In this document: piece by piece, positions 6,922 to 15,981 of the stretch
Position numbering within the stretch: position 1 is the stretch's first letter
How the letters are laid out: each line of letters opens with the position of its first letter
Assembly (NCBI RefSeq): GCF_004795105.1
Contig: NZ_SSBL01000038.1
Span: forward strand, 1-55,053
DNA length: 55,053 nt
Direction of reading: 5' to 3'
Source: Streptomyces sp. A0642
GTDB lineage: Bacteria > Actinomycetota > Actinomycetes > Streptomycetales > Streptomycetaceae
The notes under the pieces: generated by a model
Seen by the model: only the letters and a program-made list of their open reading frames with translations
Told to the model about the DNA's origin: nothing
The model's database searches: none
Translations under genes and position numbers: made by a program

Positions 6922-8403
6922 ATGCTTGCCGACGAGGTGTTGGTCGCGGGGCAGTGGCGACAGGGCCGTGGCGCCCTCATCGAAACGGTCGACCCGGCCA
7001 CCGGCCAGGTCATCGCCACCCTCCACGCCGCATCCCTCGACGACGTCGAGGAGGCCGCCACCGCAGCCGCCCGCGCCGCCCACGACCCCGCCTGGCGCGA
7101 GCTCCCCGCCCACCTCCGTGCCCGGCTGCTCCACCGCATCGCCGACCTCGTCGAGCAGAGCGCCGAGCGGCTCTCCGCCCTGCAGACCGCCGACACCGGC
7201 AAGTGCCGCACCGAGACCCGCGCCCTCGTCCACAGCGCCGCCGGCACCTTCCGCTACACCGCCGCCGCGGTGGAGACCGCCGAGGACGCGCTCACCCCCG
7301 CCCGCGGCCCGTACGTCACGATGAGCGTCCACGAACCGATCGGCGTCGTCGGCGCGATCACCCCCTGGAACTCGCCGATCGCCAGCGACGCCCAGAAAAT
7401 CGCCCCGGCCCTCGCCGCGGGCAACGCCGTCCTCCTCAAGCCCGCCGAGTGGACCCCCCTCGTCGCCCTCGCCCTGGGCCGGCTCGTCCACCAGGCACTC
7501 ACCGAGGCCGCCCTCCCCGCCGCCCTGCTCTCCGTCCTGCCCGGCCGCGGCAGCGTCATCGGCGACGCCATCGTGCGCCACCGGGCCGTGGAGAAGATCA
7601 CCTTCACCGGCGGCACCGCCACCGGCCGCACCCTCGCCCACGCCGCCGCCGACAAGCTGATCCCCGTCTCCCTCGAACTCGGCGGCAAGTCCCCGACGAT
7701 CGTGCTGGAGGACGCCGACCTGGAGCAGGCGCTCGCCGGCGTCATGTACGGCGTCTTCTCCTCCAGCGGGCAGAGCTGCATCGCCGGCTCCCGCCTCTTC
7801 GTCGCCCGCTCCCGCTACGAGGAGTTCCTCGGCGAACTCGTCGCCCGTACCGCGAAACTCCGCGTCGGACCCGGCACCGACCCCGACACCCAGGTCGCCC
7901 CGCTCGTCCACCACCGCCACCGCGACAGCGTCGCCGCCTACGTCGACCTGGCCCGCGAGGAAGGCGCCACCGTCCGGTGCGGGGGAGCGGCCCCCGAGGG
8001 CGAGCGCTACCGCGACGGCGCCTACTACCTCCCCACCGTCCTGGACGGCCTGCCCAACACCGCCCGCGTCTGCCAGGAAGAGATCTTCGGCCCGGTCGTC
8101 GTCGCCCTGCCCTTCGACGACGAGGACGACCTCGTCGCCCAGGCCAACGACAGCGTGTACGGCCTGGCCTGCGGCATCTGGACCCGCGACCACGCCAGGG
8201 CCTGGCGCCTGGCCCGCCGCATCGACGCGGGGACCGTCTGGATCAACACGTACAAGCAGTTCAGCATCTCGACCCCGTTCGGCGGACTGAAGGACAGCGG
8301 CCTCGGCACCGAGAAGGGCCGCGACCTCATCCGCGGCTACCAACGGCAGAAGTCCCTCTACTGGGCCACCGACGCCACCCCGCTGCCCTGGGCAGCCCAG
8401 TGA
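6922..8403 (+). CDS. NAD(P)-dependent aldehyde dehydrogenase
   Basis: 493 residues from the ATG at 6922, with GGAGG eight bases upstream. It oxidises an aldehyde to a carboxylic acid. The conserved set of the superfamily is present: PWNSP with Asn150, KPAE with Lys173, LELGGKSP with Glu252, GQSCIAGSR with the nucleophile Cys286, EEIFGPV, and the C-terminal PFGGLKDSG. It is first in a closely spaced run of eleven catabolic genes directly behind the MarR-type operator. The substrate is probably a semialdehyde from ring cleavage or side-chain processing, which is inference from neighbours. Confidence 0.93.
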   Translation: MLADEVLVAGQWRQGRGALIETVDPATGQVIATLHAASLDDVEEAATAAARAAHDPAWRELPAHLRARLLHRIADLVEQSAERLSALQTADTGKCRTETRALVHSAAGTFRYTAAAVETAEDALTPARGPYVTMSVHEPIGVVGAITPWNSPIASDAQKIAPALAAGNAVLLKPAEWTPLVALALGRLVHQALTEAALPAALLSVLPGRGSVIGDAIVRHRAVEKITFTGGTATGRTLAHAAADKLIPVSLELGGKSPTIVLEDADLEQALAGVMYGVFSSSGQSCIAGSRLFVARSRYEEFLGELVARTAKLRVGPGTDPDTQVAPLVHHRHRDSVAAYVDLAREEGATVRCGGAAPEGERYRDGAYYLPTVLDGLPNTARVCQEEIFGPVVVALPFDDEDDLVAQANDSVYGLACGIWTRDHARAWRLARRIDAGTVWINTYKQFSISTPFGGLKDSGLGTEKGRDLIRGYQRQKSLYWATDATPLPWAAQ

Positions 8404-8432
8404 AGCCGAGCGAGACGATTCCGGAGCACCCC

Positions 8433-9401
8433 ATGCCGTACGAGCACACCGCACACCCCCCGCTGGAACCCGTCGCCCGGCTGCGCGCCCTGCGCTCCGT
8501 CGAACTCCGCACCCCCGCCTTCACCGAGTCCGCCGACTTCTACGCCGAGGTCTGGGGCCTGGAACCCGTCGAACGGGAGAACGACGCCGCCTGGCTGCGC
8601 GGCACCGGCGAGGAACACCACGTCCTCCACCTCGCCCGCGGCGAACGCAACGGCCTCGGCCGCATCACCTTCGCCGTCGCCACCCCCGCCGAGATCGACG
8701 AGGCCGCCCGCCGGCTCCTCGCCCGCGGCATCGTCCCCGCCGCAGGCCCCGGCCCCCTCGACCAGGTCGGCGGCGGCTACGGACTCCGCTTCACCGACCC
8801 CGAGGGCCGGCTGATCGAACTCAGCGCCCAGACCCACGCCGTCACCCCGCGCGGCCGGGACGCCGCCGTCCCCGTCGGCGTCACCCACACCGTCCTCAAC
8901 ACCACGGACATCGACGCCGCCGTCGCCTTCTACACCTCGGTCCTCGGGCTGCGCGTCTCCGACTGGTCCGAGCACCAGATGGCCTTCCTGCGCTGCAACG
9001 CCGACCACCACTGCATCGCGTTCAACCAGGCCGAATGGACCTCCCTCAACCACGTCGCCTACGAGATGAGCGACGTCGACCACTTCATGCGCGGCCTCGG
9101 CCGCCTCCGCCACCACGGCATCAACCCCCAGTGGGGGCCCGGCCGGCACGGGCCCGGCAACAACACCTTCTCGTACTTCACCGACCCCGCCGGACTCGTC
9201 TGCGAATACACCTCCGAGGTCGCCCAGATCGTCGAGGACGCCTGGATCGCCAAGGTCTGGCGCCGCACCCCCGACCTCTCCGACCTGTGGGGCACCGCAG
9301 GCCCGCCCTCACCCGGCATCCGCAGCCACATGGCCGGCATCCCCGACCCCGGCCCCCTCGCCACCACACCCTCCGCCGCCACCGAAGAGGTGACCGCATG
9401 A
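8433..9401 (+). CDS. Two-domain VOC protein, type I extradiol ring-cleavage dioxygenase
   Basis: 322 residues, two vicinal-oxygen-chelate domains as in type I extradiol dioxygenases. The second domain carries the full metal triad: His152 (THTVLN), His207 (LNHVAYE) and Glu258 (LVCEYT), with His192/His193 and a Tyr near 248 in the expected active-site positions. It should cleave a catechol-like ring next to the diol using Fe(II) or Mn(II) and O2. A weak ribosome site precedes the ATG. The stop overlaps the next start as ATGA, implying translational coupling. Ring specificity cannot be read from sequence. Confidence 0.85.
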   Translation: MPYEHTAHPPLEPVARLRALRSVELRTPAFTESADFYAEVWGLEPVERENDAAWLRGTGEEHHVLHLARGERNGLGRITFAVATPAEIDEAARRLLARGIVPAAGPGPLDQVGGGYGLRFTDPEGRLIELSAQTHAVTPRGRDAAVPVGVTHTVLNTTDIDAAVAFYTSVLGLRVSDWSEHQMAFLRCNADHHCIAFNQAEWTSLNHVAYEMSDVDHFMRGLGRLRHHGINPQWGPGRHGPGNNTFSYFTDPAGLVCEYTSEVAQIVEDAWIAKVWRRTPDLSDLWGTAGPPSPGIRSHMAGIPDPGPLATTPSAATEEVTA

Positions 9402-10228
9402 CCGCCACCCTCACCCACCGGCCGGACGCCTCCGCCCGCCCCGTGCGCCGCATCGGCCTCGTCGGCTGGGGAGCCATCGGCCGTGTCGTCGGCACCGCCC
9501 TCGCCGAAGGCCGCGTCCCCGGCGCCGAACTCACCTGCATCATCGACAACCGGCCCCTCGTCGACGCCCCCGCACCCCAGCTCTCCTTCGAGGACGCCCT
9601 CGCCGTCTGCGACCTGATCGTCGAAGCAGCGGGCCAGGCAGTCGTACGGGAATGGGCCGAGCGCGTCCTCGACAGCGGTGCCGACCTGCTCATCGCCTCC
9701 ACCGGCGCCCTCACCGACCCCGCCCTCACCGAGCGGCTCCGCGCCGCCGGACCCGGACGCGTCTACTTCACCGGCGGAGCCGTCGGCGGACTCGACCTCC
9801 TGCAGGCTGTCCGCGGACTCGGTCCCCTCACCACGGTCACCCTCACCACCACCAAACTCCCCGCCACCCTCCACCAGCCCTGGATGGACGCGGAGCTGAC
9901 GGAACGGCTGCGCACCACGGCGGAACCCGTCGAGGTGATGCGCGGCACCGCGATCGACGTCCCGGCGAAATTCCCCAAGTCGACCAACGTCGCCGCCTCC
10001 GTCGCCCTCGCCACCGGAGACCCCGCCCTCGTCGAGGTCGTCGTCGTCGCCGACCCGGCCGCCACCCTCACCCGGCACGTCATCGAAGCGGCCGGTCCCC
10101 ACGGCTCCTACCGGTTCGAGGTCGCCCACCGCCCCGACGAAGCGAACCCCGCCACCAGCCAGGTCGTCCCGCACGCCGTGCTCCGCAGCCTCGGCGCCGT
10201 CGTCGGCCGGGCAGGACAGATCCTGTGA
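9398..10228 (+). CDS. Aspartate-dehydrogenase-like NAD(P)-dependent protein
   Basis: 276 residues. The N-terminal Rossmann segment GLVGWGAIGRVVG binds NAD(P). DVPAKFPKSTNVAASVALA in the second half is the diagnostic stretch of the aspartate dehydrogenase family, and LPATLHQPW lies before it. In this operon it probably acts on an amino or imino intermediate rather than serving NAD synthesis, which would hint that the substrate contains nitrogen; that is inference. The start overlaps the previous stop by ATGA, and its own TGA overlaps the next GTG start (GTGA), so the protein is coupled on both sides. Confidence 0.82.
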   Translation: MTATLTHRPDASARPVRRIGLVGWGAIGRVVGTALAEGRVPGAELTCIIDNRPLVDAPAPQLSFEDALAVCDLIVEAAGQAVVREWAERVLDSGADLLIASTGALTDPALTERLRAAGPGRVYFTGGAVGGLDLLQAVRGLGPLTTVTLTTTKLPATLHQPWMDAELTERLRTTAEPVEVMRGTAIDVPAKFPKSTNVAASVALATGDPALVEVVVVADPAATLTRHVIEAAGPHGSYRFEVAHRPDEANPATSQVVPHAVLRSLGAVVGRAGQIL

Positions 10229-11019
10229 CCGCCGCCCCAGCCGGGGTGCATACGCGGGAGGCCGGCGACCCGGAAGCCCCGCTGCTGCTCTGCCTCCACG
10301 GCATCGGCTCCTCCTCCGCCGCCTTCGCCCCGCAACTCGACGGACTCGCCGACCAGGTGCACGTGGTGGCGTGGGACGCCCCCGGCTACGCGGACTCCGC
10401 CGACCCCGCCCGCGCCCCCGGCCTCGACGGCTACGCCGACGCCGCGGCCGCCCTCATCCGCACCCACGGCGGCCCCGCCCACGTCCTGGGCGTCTCCTGG
10501 GGCGGCGTCATCGCCCTGCGCCTGGCCACCCGCCACCCCGACCTCGTCGCCTCCCTGATCGTCGCCGACTCCAGCCGCGGCTCCGGCACCCGGCCGGACA
10601 AGGCCGAGGCCATGCGCGGCCGTGCACGGCAACTCGCCGACCAGGGGCCGGACGCCTTCGCCGCCGCACGAGGACCACGCCTCGTCTCCGACGCCGCGCC
10701 CCCCGCCCTGGTCGAACGCGTCGTCGCCACGATGGCCGCCTCCGTCCGCAGCCCCGGCTACGGCTACGCCGCCGCGTCCATGGCCGAGACCGACCTCACC
10801 GACGACCTGCCCGCCATCACCGCACCGGCCCTCGTCCTGTGCGGCGAACAGGACACCGTCACCGGCACCGACGAGTCCCAGGCCATCGCCGGGGCACTCG
10901 CCACGTCCGTCTACGTCACCCTCTCCGGCGCCGGACACCTCTCCAACCAGGAACGCCCCGAGGCCTTCAACGCCTGGGTCCGCGCCCACCTCCACGTCGT
11001 CGCCCGCGTACCCGCGTAA
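10225..11019 (+). CDS. Alpha/beta-fold hydrolase
   Basis: 264 residues starting at a GTG that overlaps the preceding stop. The fold shows CLHGIGSS (oxyanion His-Gly at 25-26), the nucleophile elbow GVSWGG with Ser91, an acid residue in LCGEQDTVTG, and the catalytic His in GAGHLSNQE. This pattern fits meta-cleavage-product hydrolases and related C-C or ester hydrolases. Its place behind an extradiol dioxygenase supports hydrolysis of a ring-cleavage product. Length is usual for the family. Confidence 0.85.
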   Translation: MTAAPAGVHTREAGDPEAPLLLCLHGIGSSSAAFAPQLDGLADQVHVVAWDAPGYADSADPARAPGLDGYADAAAALIRTHGGPAHVLGVSWGGVIALRLATRHPDLVASLIVADSSRGSGTRPDKAEAMRGRARQLADQGPDAFAAARGPRLVSDAAPPALVERVVATMAASVRSPGYGYAAASMAETDLTDDLPAITAPALVLCGEQDTVTGTDESQAIAGALATSVYVTLSGAGHLSNQERPEAFNAWVRAHLHVVARVPA

Positions 11020-11069
11020 CGACGAGACACCCCACCACCCACCCCCACCACCGAACCAAGGAGCATCTC

Positions 11070-11591
11070 GTGCCCATCGACAACACCCCGTACGAGACCG
11101 ACGGCGACCTCGCGAAGTTCACCGACTCCCTCATCGCCACCAAGGACTCCCGCGAACCCGACTGGAACACCCTCTCCTTCCAGGAGAAGGCCGGCGCCCA
11201 GTACCGCCGCGCCCAGATCCGCTACGTCGGCTCCGGCGCCACCGGCAACCACGAGAACGACAACCGCATCCTGCCCTCCGGCGGCTTCACCCTCTCCAAC
11301 ATGCTGCTCCCGCCGGGCGCCGAAGGCCCCGAGCACACCCACCACGACGTCGAGGAGGCCTTCTTCGTCCTGGAGGGCCAGGTCAGGGTCGGCATCCACC
11401 GAGGCGCCGACGAGGCCGAATACCGCACCCTCGGCTACCGCGACATGATCGTCGTCCCCGCCGGAGTCGCCCGCTCCCTGAAGAACGAGGGCGACACCGA
11501 CGCCCTGTTCTGCGTCATCATCGGCACCCAGAAGCCGCAGGTCCCCACCTACCCCGAGCACTCCCCGATGCACGGCATCACCCGCGACTGA
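11070..11591 (+). CDS. Cupin-domain protein
   Basis: 173 residues from the GTG at 11070, with AAGGAG eight bases upstream. One cupin barrel is visible. GAEGPEHTHHDVEEAFFVLEG is motif 1, giving the His-His-Glu metal ligands, and DMIVVPAGVARSLKN is motif 2, in which the usual metal His is not obvious. It could be a small metal-dependent dioxygenase, isomerase or an intermediate-binding protein. The stop and the next ATG overlap (TGATG), so it is coupled to the SDR downstream. Confidence 0.8.
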   Translation: MPIDNTPYETDGDLAKFTDSLIATKDSREPDWNTLSFQEKAGAQYRRAQIRYVGSGATGNHENDNRILPSGGFTLSNMLLPPGAEGPEHTHHDVEEAFFVLEGQVRVGIHRGADEAEYRTLGYRDMIVVPAGVARSLKNEGDTDALFCVIIGTQKPQVPTYPEHSPMHGITRD

Positions 11592-12349
11592 TGGCCGCCG
11601 ACGACACCCCCCGCACGGTCGTCGTCACCGGCGCCGGCCGCGGCCTGGGACTGGCCGCGGCCCGCCGGATCGGCAACGACGGCCACCGCGTCGTCATCGC
11701 CGAACTCGACGCGACCACCGGCCGGCAGGCCGCCGCCGCACTGCGCGCCGAGGGCATCACCGCCGACTACCACCCGCTCGACGTCGCCGACCCGGACTCC
11801 GTCGCCACCCTGGCCGCCACCCTCGCCGACGACGGCAGCCGGCTCCACGGACTGGTCAACAACGCCGGACTCGCCAACGCGGTGGGCGGCAGACCGTTCC
11901 ACGAGATCGACGTCGAGACATGGGACCGCATCATGACGGTCAACGCCCGCGGCCCCTGGCTCGTCGCCCGCGCCCTCCTCCCGCTCATGCGGGCCCACGG
12001 CAGCGGACGCATCGTCAACCTCGCCTCGGACGCCGCCCTGTACGGCTCACCGCGGCTCGCCCACTACATCGCCTCCAAGGGCGCCGTCATCTCCCTGACC
12101 CGGGCGATGGCACGCGAGACCGGCGACTTCGGCATCACCGTCAACGCCGTCGCCCCCGGCCTCACCGAGGGGGAGTCCGCCGTGGACATCCCCGCCGAAC
12201 GCCACGAGCTGTACCGCCTCAACCGGGCGATCTCCCGGCCGCAGCGACCGGCGGACCTGGTCGGCCTGATCGCCTTCCTCGTCGGCGACGAGTCCGGCTA
12301 CATCACAGGCCAGACCTTCGCGGTCAACGGCGGCTTCACGATGCAGTGA
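11591..12349 (+). CDS. Classical short-chain dehydrogenase/reductase
   Basis: 252 residues with a complete classical SDR signature: TGAGRGLG cofactor loop (13-20), NNAG (90-93), Asn119, Ser146, Tyr159 and Lys163 in HYIASK. The C-terminal GQTFAVNGG closes the fold. In Rieske pathways a dehydrogenase of this kind re-aromatises a dihydrodiol, so that is the most likely step, though any secondary alcohol of the pathway is possible. An acidic residue after beta-2 (ELD) suggests NAD rather than NADP. Confidence 0.88.
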   Translation: MAADDTPRTVVVTGAGRGLGLAAARRIGNDGHRVVIAELDATTGRQAAAALRAEGITADYHPLDVADPDSVATLAATLADDGSRLHGLVNNAGLANAVGGRPFHEIDVETWDRIMTVNARGPWLVARALLPLMRAHGSGRIVNLASDAALYGSPRLAHYIASKGAVISLTRAMARETGDFGITVNAVAPGLTEGESAVDIPAERHELYRLNRAISRPQRPADLVGLIAFLVGDESGYITGQTFAVNGGFTMQ

Positions 12350-12450
12350 GCCGCACCGGACACACACGCCCGCCCCGCGACCGAGGACAGAGCGCTGTGC
12401 CGGACCGCCCCGGCCCTCGCCGCCCGCACCCCCGACCCGCAAGGAACCCC

Positions 12451-13236
12451 ATGGACCTCCGCCTGAAAGGCCACCGCATCCTCGTCACCGGCGGCAGCTC
12501 CGGCGTCGGCCTCGCCACGGTCCGCATGCTGCTCGCCGAAGGCGCCCGCGTCGCCACCTGCGGCCGCCGCGCCGACGCCCTCACCGAGGCACTCGACGGC
12601 CTCGCCGGCCCGGACGCGCTCTACCACGCCCCCTGCGACGTACGCGACGAAGCCGCCGTGCACGCCTTCACCGCACGAGCGGCCGAACACCTCGGCGGCC
12701 TCGACGGACTCGTCAACAACGCAGGCGCCTCCCGGATGAAACCCTTCGCCGAGACCACCGCCGACGACTGGCGCGACGAACTCGAACTCAAATTCTTCGG
12801 CGTCCTCAACCCCCTCAACGCCGCCCTGCCCCACCTGCGCGCCTCCTCAACCGCCTCCGTCGTCAACATCAACGCCGTCCTCGCCAAACAACCCGAGACC
12901 GCGCTGATGACCACCAGCGCCGCCCGCGCCGGCATCCTCAACCTCTCCACCTCCCTGTCCAAGGAACTCGCCCCCGACGGCATCCGCGTCAACTCCGTCT
13001 GCCTCGGCCTCGTCGACACCGGACAGTGGGAACGCCGCTACGCCGCCTCCCGCAGCCCCCTCGACTACCCCGCCTGGCAGGCCGCCCTCGCCGCCGACCG
13101 AGGCATCGCACTCGGCCGCCTCGGCAACGCCGACGAAGTCGCGTACGCCGTCACCGCACTCCTGTCGCCCAGGGCCTCCTACATCACCGGCACCACCGTC
13201 GACGTCTGCGGCGGCGTCAACCGCGCCGTCGCATAG
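12451..13236 (+). CDS. SDR-fold protein with a degenerate catalytic tetrad
   Basis: 261 residues from the ATG at 12451, preceded by AAGGA. The cofactor loop TGGSSGVG (13-20) and NNAG (89-92) are intact. Aligned to classical SDRs, however, the catalytic Asn, Ser, Tyr and Lys positions read Lys114, Ala142, Thr155 and Arg159 (segment TTSAARAG). The protein keeps the fold and probably NAD(P) binding but cannot use standard SDR chemistry. I recall a subgroup with this TSAARAG pattern, so it is more likely a specialised enzyme than a decaying one. Its TAG stop is shared with the hairpin element that follows. Confidence 0.8.
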   Translation: MDLRLKGHRILVTGGSSGVGLATVRMLLAEGARVATCGRRADALTEALDGLAGPDALYHAPCDVRDEAAVHAFTARAAEHLGGLDGLVNNAGASRMKPFAETTADDWRDELELKFFGVLNPLNAALPHLRASSTASVVNINAVLAKQPETALMTTSAARAGILNLSTSLSKELAPDGIRVNSVCLGLVDTGQWERRYAASRSPLDYPAWQAALAADRGIALGRLGNADEVAYAVTALLSPRASYITGTTVDVCGGVNRAVA

Positions 13237-13291
13237 GGCCTGTCCGGCGAATCAGGGCCGGGGTCGACCCCGACCCGCCGGACAGGCCCTA
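13234..13291. terminator. TA-flanked long hairpin inside the catabolic operon
   Basis: TA plus GGGCCTGTCCGGCG at the left and the reverse complement plus TA at the right (ends 13234 and 13291) enclose a second 12-bp stem around GGGTCGACCC. Nearly the whole 58 bp pairs with itself. It begins within the TAG stop of the second SDR and splits the gene run into seven upstream and four downstream genes. It should act as a partial terminator. Its ends resemble those of foldback elements 1 and 2, so it may be a minimal relative. Confidence 0.65.
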
Positions 13292-13325
13292 CCCCCCCAC
13301 CCCATCCACCCCAGGAGCACCCGAC

Positions 13326-14996
13326 ATGACCCGACCCAATGGCGGCGACCTGCTCGTCGAGACGCTGCGCGCACTCGGCGTCGACACGGTGTTCGGCATC
13401 GTCAGCGTGCACAACCTGCCGCTCGTCGAAGCCGTCGACCGCGACCTCCGCTTCGTCCCCGTCCGCCACGAAGCCGCCGCCGTCAACGCCGCCGACGGCT
13501 ACGCCCGCGCCACCGGCAACCTCGGCTGCGCCCTCACCAGCACCGGTACGGGAGCCGGCAACGCCGCCGGATCGCTCATCGAATCCCTCAGCTCCGGCAC
13601 CCCCGTCCTCCACATCACCGGACAGATCGACAGCGCCCACCTCGGCTCCGGACGCGGCTTCATCCACGAGACCAAGGACCAGCTCGGCATGCTCCGCGCG
13701 GTCTCCACCCACGCCGTCACCGTCACCGACGCCGCAAGCGCCGGCGGCATCCTCCGCGACGCGGCGGCCCGCGCACTCACCGCCCCGCACGGCCCCGTCA
13801 GCGTCGAATGGCCCATCGACCTGCAGTTCGCCCCCCAGCGCCTCACCGGCGCCCCCCTCCCCGAGCCGGCCGCCCCCGCCCTGCCCGACCCGGCACTCCT
13901 CGACGAAGCGGCCGCCCTGCTCTCCGCCGCCCGCCGCCCCCTCGTCTGGGCCGGAGGCGGTGCCAACACCGCCCGCCCCGAACTAGCGGCCCTCCTCGAC
14001 GCCCTGAACGCCGGACTCGTCACCTCCAACTCCGGACGCGGCTCCGTCCCCGAGTCCGACGACCGCGTCCTCGGGAACTACGCCACTGCACCCGCGGGCC
14101 GCGCCCTGCTCGCCGAAGCCGACGTCCTGCTCTCCATCGGCACCCACTTCCGCTCCAACGAGACCGCCGACTACAGCCTCGAACTCCCGCCCCTCCACAT
14201 CCAGCTGGACCTCGACCCGGCCGCCCCCGGCCGCGTGTACCCCGCCACCGTCGCCCTCCACGGCGACGCCACCGCCGTACTCGCCGCCCTCCTGGGCCGC
14301 GTCACCAGCGGAGCGACGGAGACGAGCTGGCCCGACCGCGTGCGCAAGGCCCGCACCGACGCCCGCAGCGCCCAACGCCACGCCATCGGACCCCAGGCCG
14401 CGATCAACGACGCCATCCGTGACGCCTGCCCGCCCGGATCCGTCATCGCCCGCGACGTCACCATCCCCTCGTCCACCTGGGGAAACCGGCTCCTGGAGAT
14501 CACCGACCCGGCCACCAACGTCTTCCCGCGCGGCGGCGGCATCGGACAGGGCCTCGCCATGGGCATCGGCGCCGCACTCGGACGCCCCGACACCCCCACC
14601 GTCGTCATCGCCGGCGACGGCGGCCTCGCCGTCCACCTCGGTGAACTCCTCACCCTCGCCCAGGAGAAGCCCGACCTCACCCTCCTGGTCTTCAACGACG
14701 GCGGCTACGGCGTCCTGCGCAACATGCAGGACAACCACTTCCCCCGCCGCTCCGGAGTCGACCTCACCACCCCCGACTTCGCGCTCCTCGCCGCCGCCAC
14801 CGGCCTCCCGTACGCCCGCATCGCCTCCGAAGCCGACGCCGGACCCGTCATCAAGGAAGCCATCGCCTCCCCGGGCCCCACCCTCGTCGAGATCGACCTC
14901 ACCGCACTCGGCCCGATGAACACCCCCTTCACCCCGCCCGTCAAGCTCCCCGCCACCGCCACCGATACCTCCGGAGAAGGAGGCAACCCGTCATGA
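13326..14996 (+). CDS. Thiamine-diphosphate-dependent enzyme (2-oxoacid decarboxylase / acetolactate-synthase-like)
   Basis: 556 residues from the ATG at 13326, behind AGGAG. The three-domain ThDP fold is clear. Glu49 in VRHEAAA is the catalytic glutamate that activates the cofactor, GTGAGN and ITGQID follow in the first domain, and the C-terminal domain has AGDGGLAVHLGEL to NDGGYG, the ThDP/Mg motif. Close relatives include benzoylformate decarboxylases and acetolactate synthases. In this setting decarboxylation of an aromatic or aliphatic 2-oxoacid intermediate is likely. The stop overlaps the next start (ATGA). Confidence 0.87.
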   Translation: MTRPNGGDLLVETLRALGVDTVFGIVSVHNLPLVEAVDRDLRFVPVRHEAAAVNAADGYARATGNLGCALTSTGTGAGNAAGSLIESLSSGTPVLHITGQIDSAHLGSGRGFIHETKDQLGMLRAVSTHAVTVTDAASAGGILRDAAARALTAPHGPVSVEWPIDLQFAPQRLTGAPLPEPAAPALPDPALLDEAAALLSAARRPLVWAGGGANTARPELAALLDALNAGLVTSNSGRGSVPESDDRVLGNYATAPAGRALLAEADVLLSIGTHFRSNETADYSLELPPLHIQLDLDPAAPGRVYPATVALHGDATAVLAALLGRVTSGATETSWPDRVRKARTDARSAQRHAIGPQAAINDAIRDACPPGSVIARDVTIPSSTWGNRLLEITDPATNVFPRGGGIGQGLAMGIGAALGRPDTPTVVIAGDGGLAVHLGELLTLAQEKPDLTLLVFNDGGYGVLRNMQDNHFPRRSGVDLTTPDFALLAAATGLPYARIASEADAGPVIKEAIASPGPTLVEIDLTALGPMNTPFTPPVKLPATATDTSGEGGNPS

Positions 14997-15955
14997 CAAC
15001 CGCCGAGGAACCCCGGCTCGACCTGCTCGTCCACCGCATGACCTGGGAGGCCGACGGCGTCCTGAGCATCGAACTCACCCACCCCGCAGGCGACCCCCTC
15101 CCCGCCTGGCGGCCCGGCGCCCACATCGACGTACACACCGGCGGACACATCCGCCAGTACTCCCTGTGCTCCGACCCCGCCGACACCACCCACTGGCGCA
15201 TCGGCGTCCTGCGCGAACCCGCCTCCCGCGGCGGCTCCGCCCACCTCCACACCCAGCTCCGCCCCGGCCAGACCCTCCACGTCCAGGGACCCCGCAACCA
15301 CTTCGAGCTCGACACCACGGGCGACACCACCGGCTACCTCTTCATCGCCGGCGGCATCGGCATCACCCCGATCCTCGCCATGGCCCGCGAAGCCGCCCGC
15401 ACCGGCACCCCCTGGCGCCTCGTCCACGGCGGCCGCACCCGCACCTCCCTGGCCTTCGGCGCCGAACTCACCGCACTCGCGGCCCTCCCCGGCGGATCCG
15501 TCGAGTTCGTGCCCCAGGACGAACACGGCCACCTCGACCTCGACACCCTCCTCGGCGACCTGCCGCCGGGCACCCAGGTCTACTGCTGCGGACCCGAACC
15601 CCTCCTCGCCGCCGTCGAGGAACGCCACCCCGACGCCCGTACGGAACGCTTCGCCGCACCCGCCGCCGCACCCCGCGACGGCGAGGACAGCACCTTCGAC
15701 ATCGTCTGCTCACGCACGGGACGCACCGTCGAAGTCGGCCCCGACACCTCCGCACTCGACGCCCTGGAGAACGCCGGCATCACCGTCGCCTCCTCCTGCC
15801 GCGACGGCATCTGCGGCACCTGCGAGACCAAGGTCCTCGAAGGCACCCCCGACCACCGCGACTTCCTCCTCACCGACACCGAACGCGAAGCCGGCGCCTC
15901 GATGATGCTCTGCGTCTCCCGCGCCCGCACCCCCCGCCTCGTACTCGACCTCTGA
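14993..15955 (+). CDS. VanB-type oxidoreductase (FMN, NAD, C-terminal 2Fe-2S)
   Basis: 320 residues, the electron-transfer partner of a Rieske oxygenase. Domain order is FMN/FAD-binding barrel with RQYSLCS (54-60), an NAD domain with GGIGITPI, and a C-terminal plant-type 2Fe-2S domain with SSCRDGICGTCETK and a final LCVSRA, giving four cysteine ligands. This matches phthalate dioxygenase reductase and vanillate demethylase subunit B. It starts on an ATGA overlap with the ThDP gene, behind AAGGAGG. The oxygenase it should serve is 265 bp downstream. Confidence 0.92.
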   Translation: MTTAEEPRLDLLVHRMTWEADGVLSIELTHPAGDPLPAWRPGAHIDVHTGGHIRQYSLCSDPADTTHWRIGVLREPASRGGSAHLHTQLRPGQTLHVQGPRNHFELDTTGDTTGYLFIAGGIGITPILAMAREAARTGTPWRLVHGGRTRTSLAFGAELTALAALPGGSVEFVPQDEHGHLDLDTLLGDLPPGTQVYCCGPEPLLAAVEERHPDARTERFAAPAAAPRDGEDSTFDIVCSRTGRTVEVGPDTSALDALENAGITVASSCRDGICGTCETKVLEGTPDHRDFLLTDTEREAGASMMLCVSRARTPRLVLDL

Positions 15956-15981
15956 CACGCCCCCGAAGGGAGCCGGCCGAC

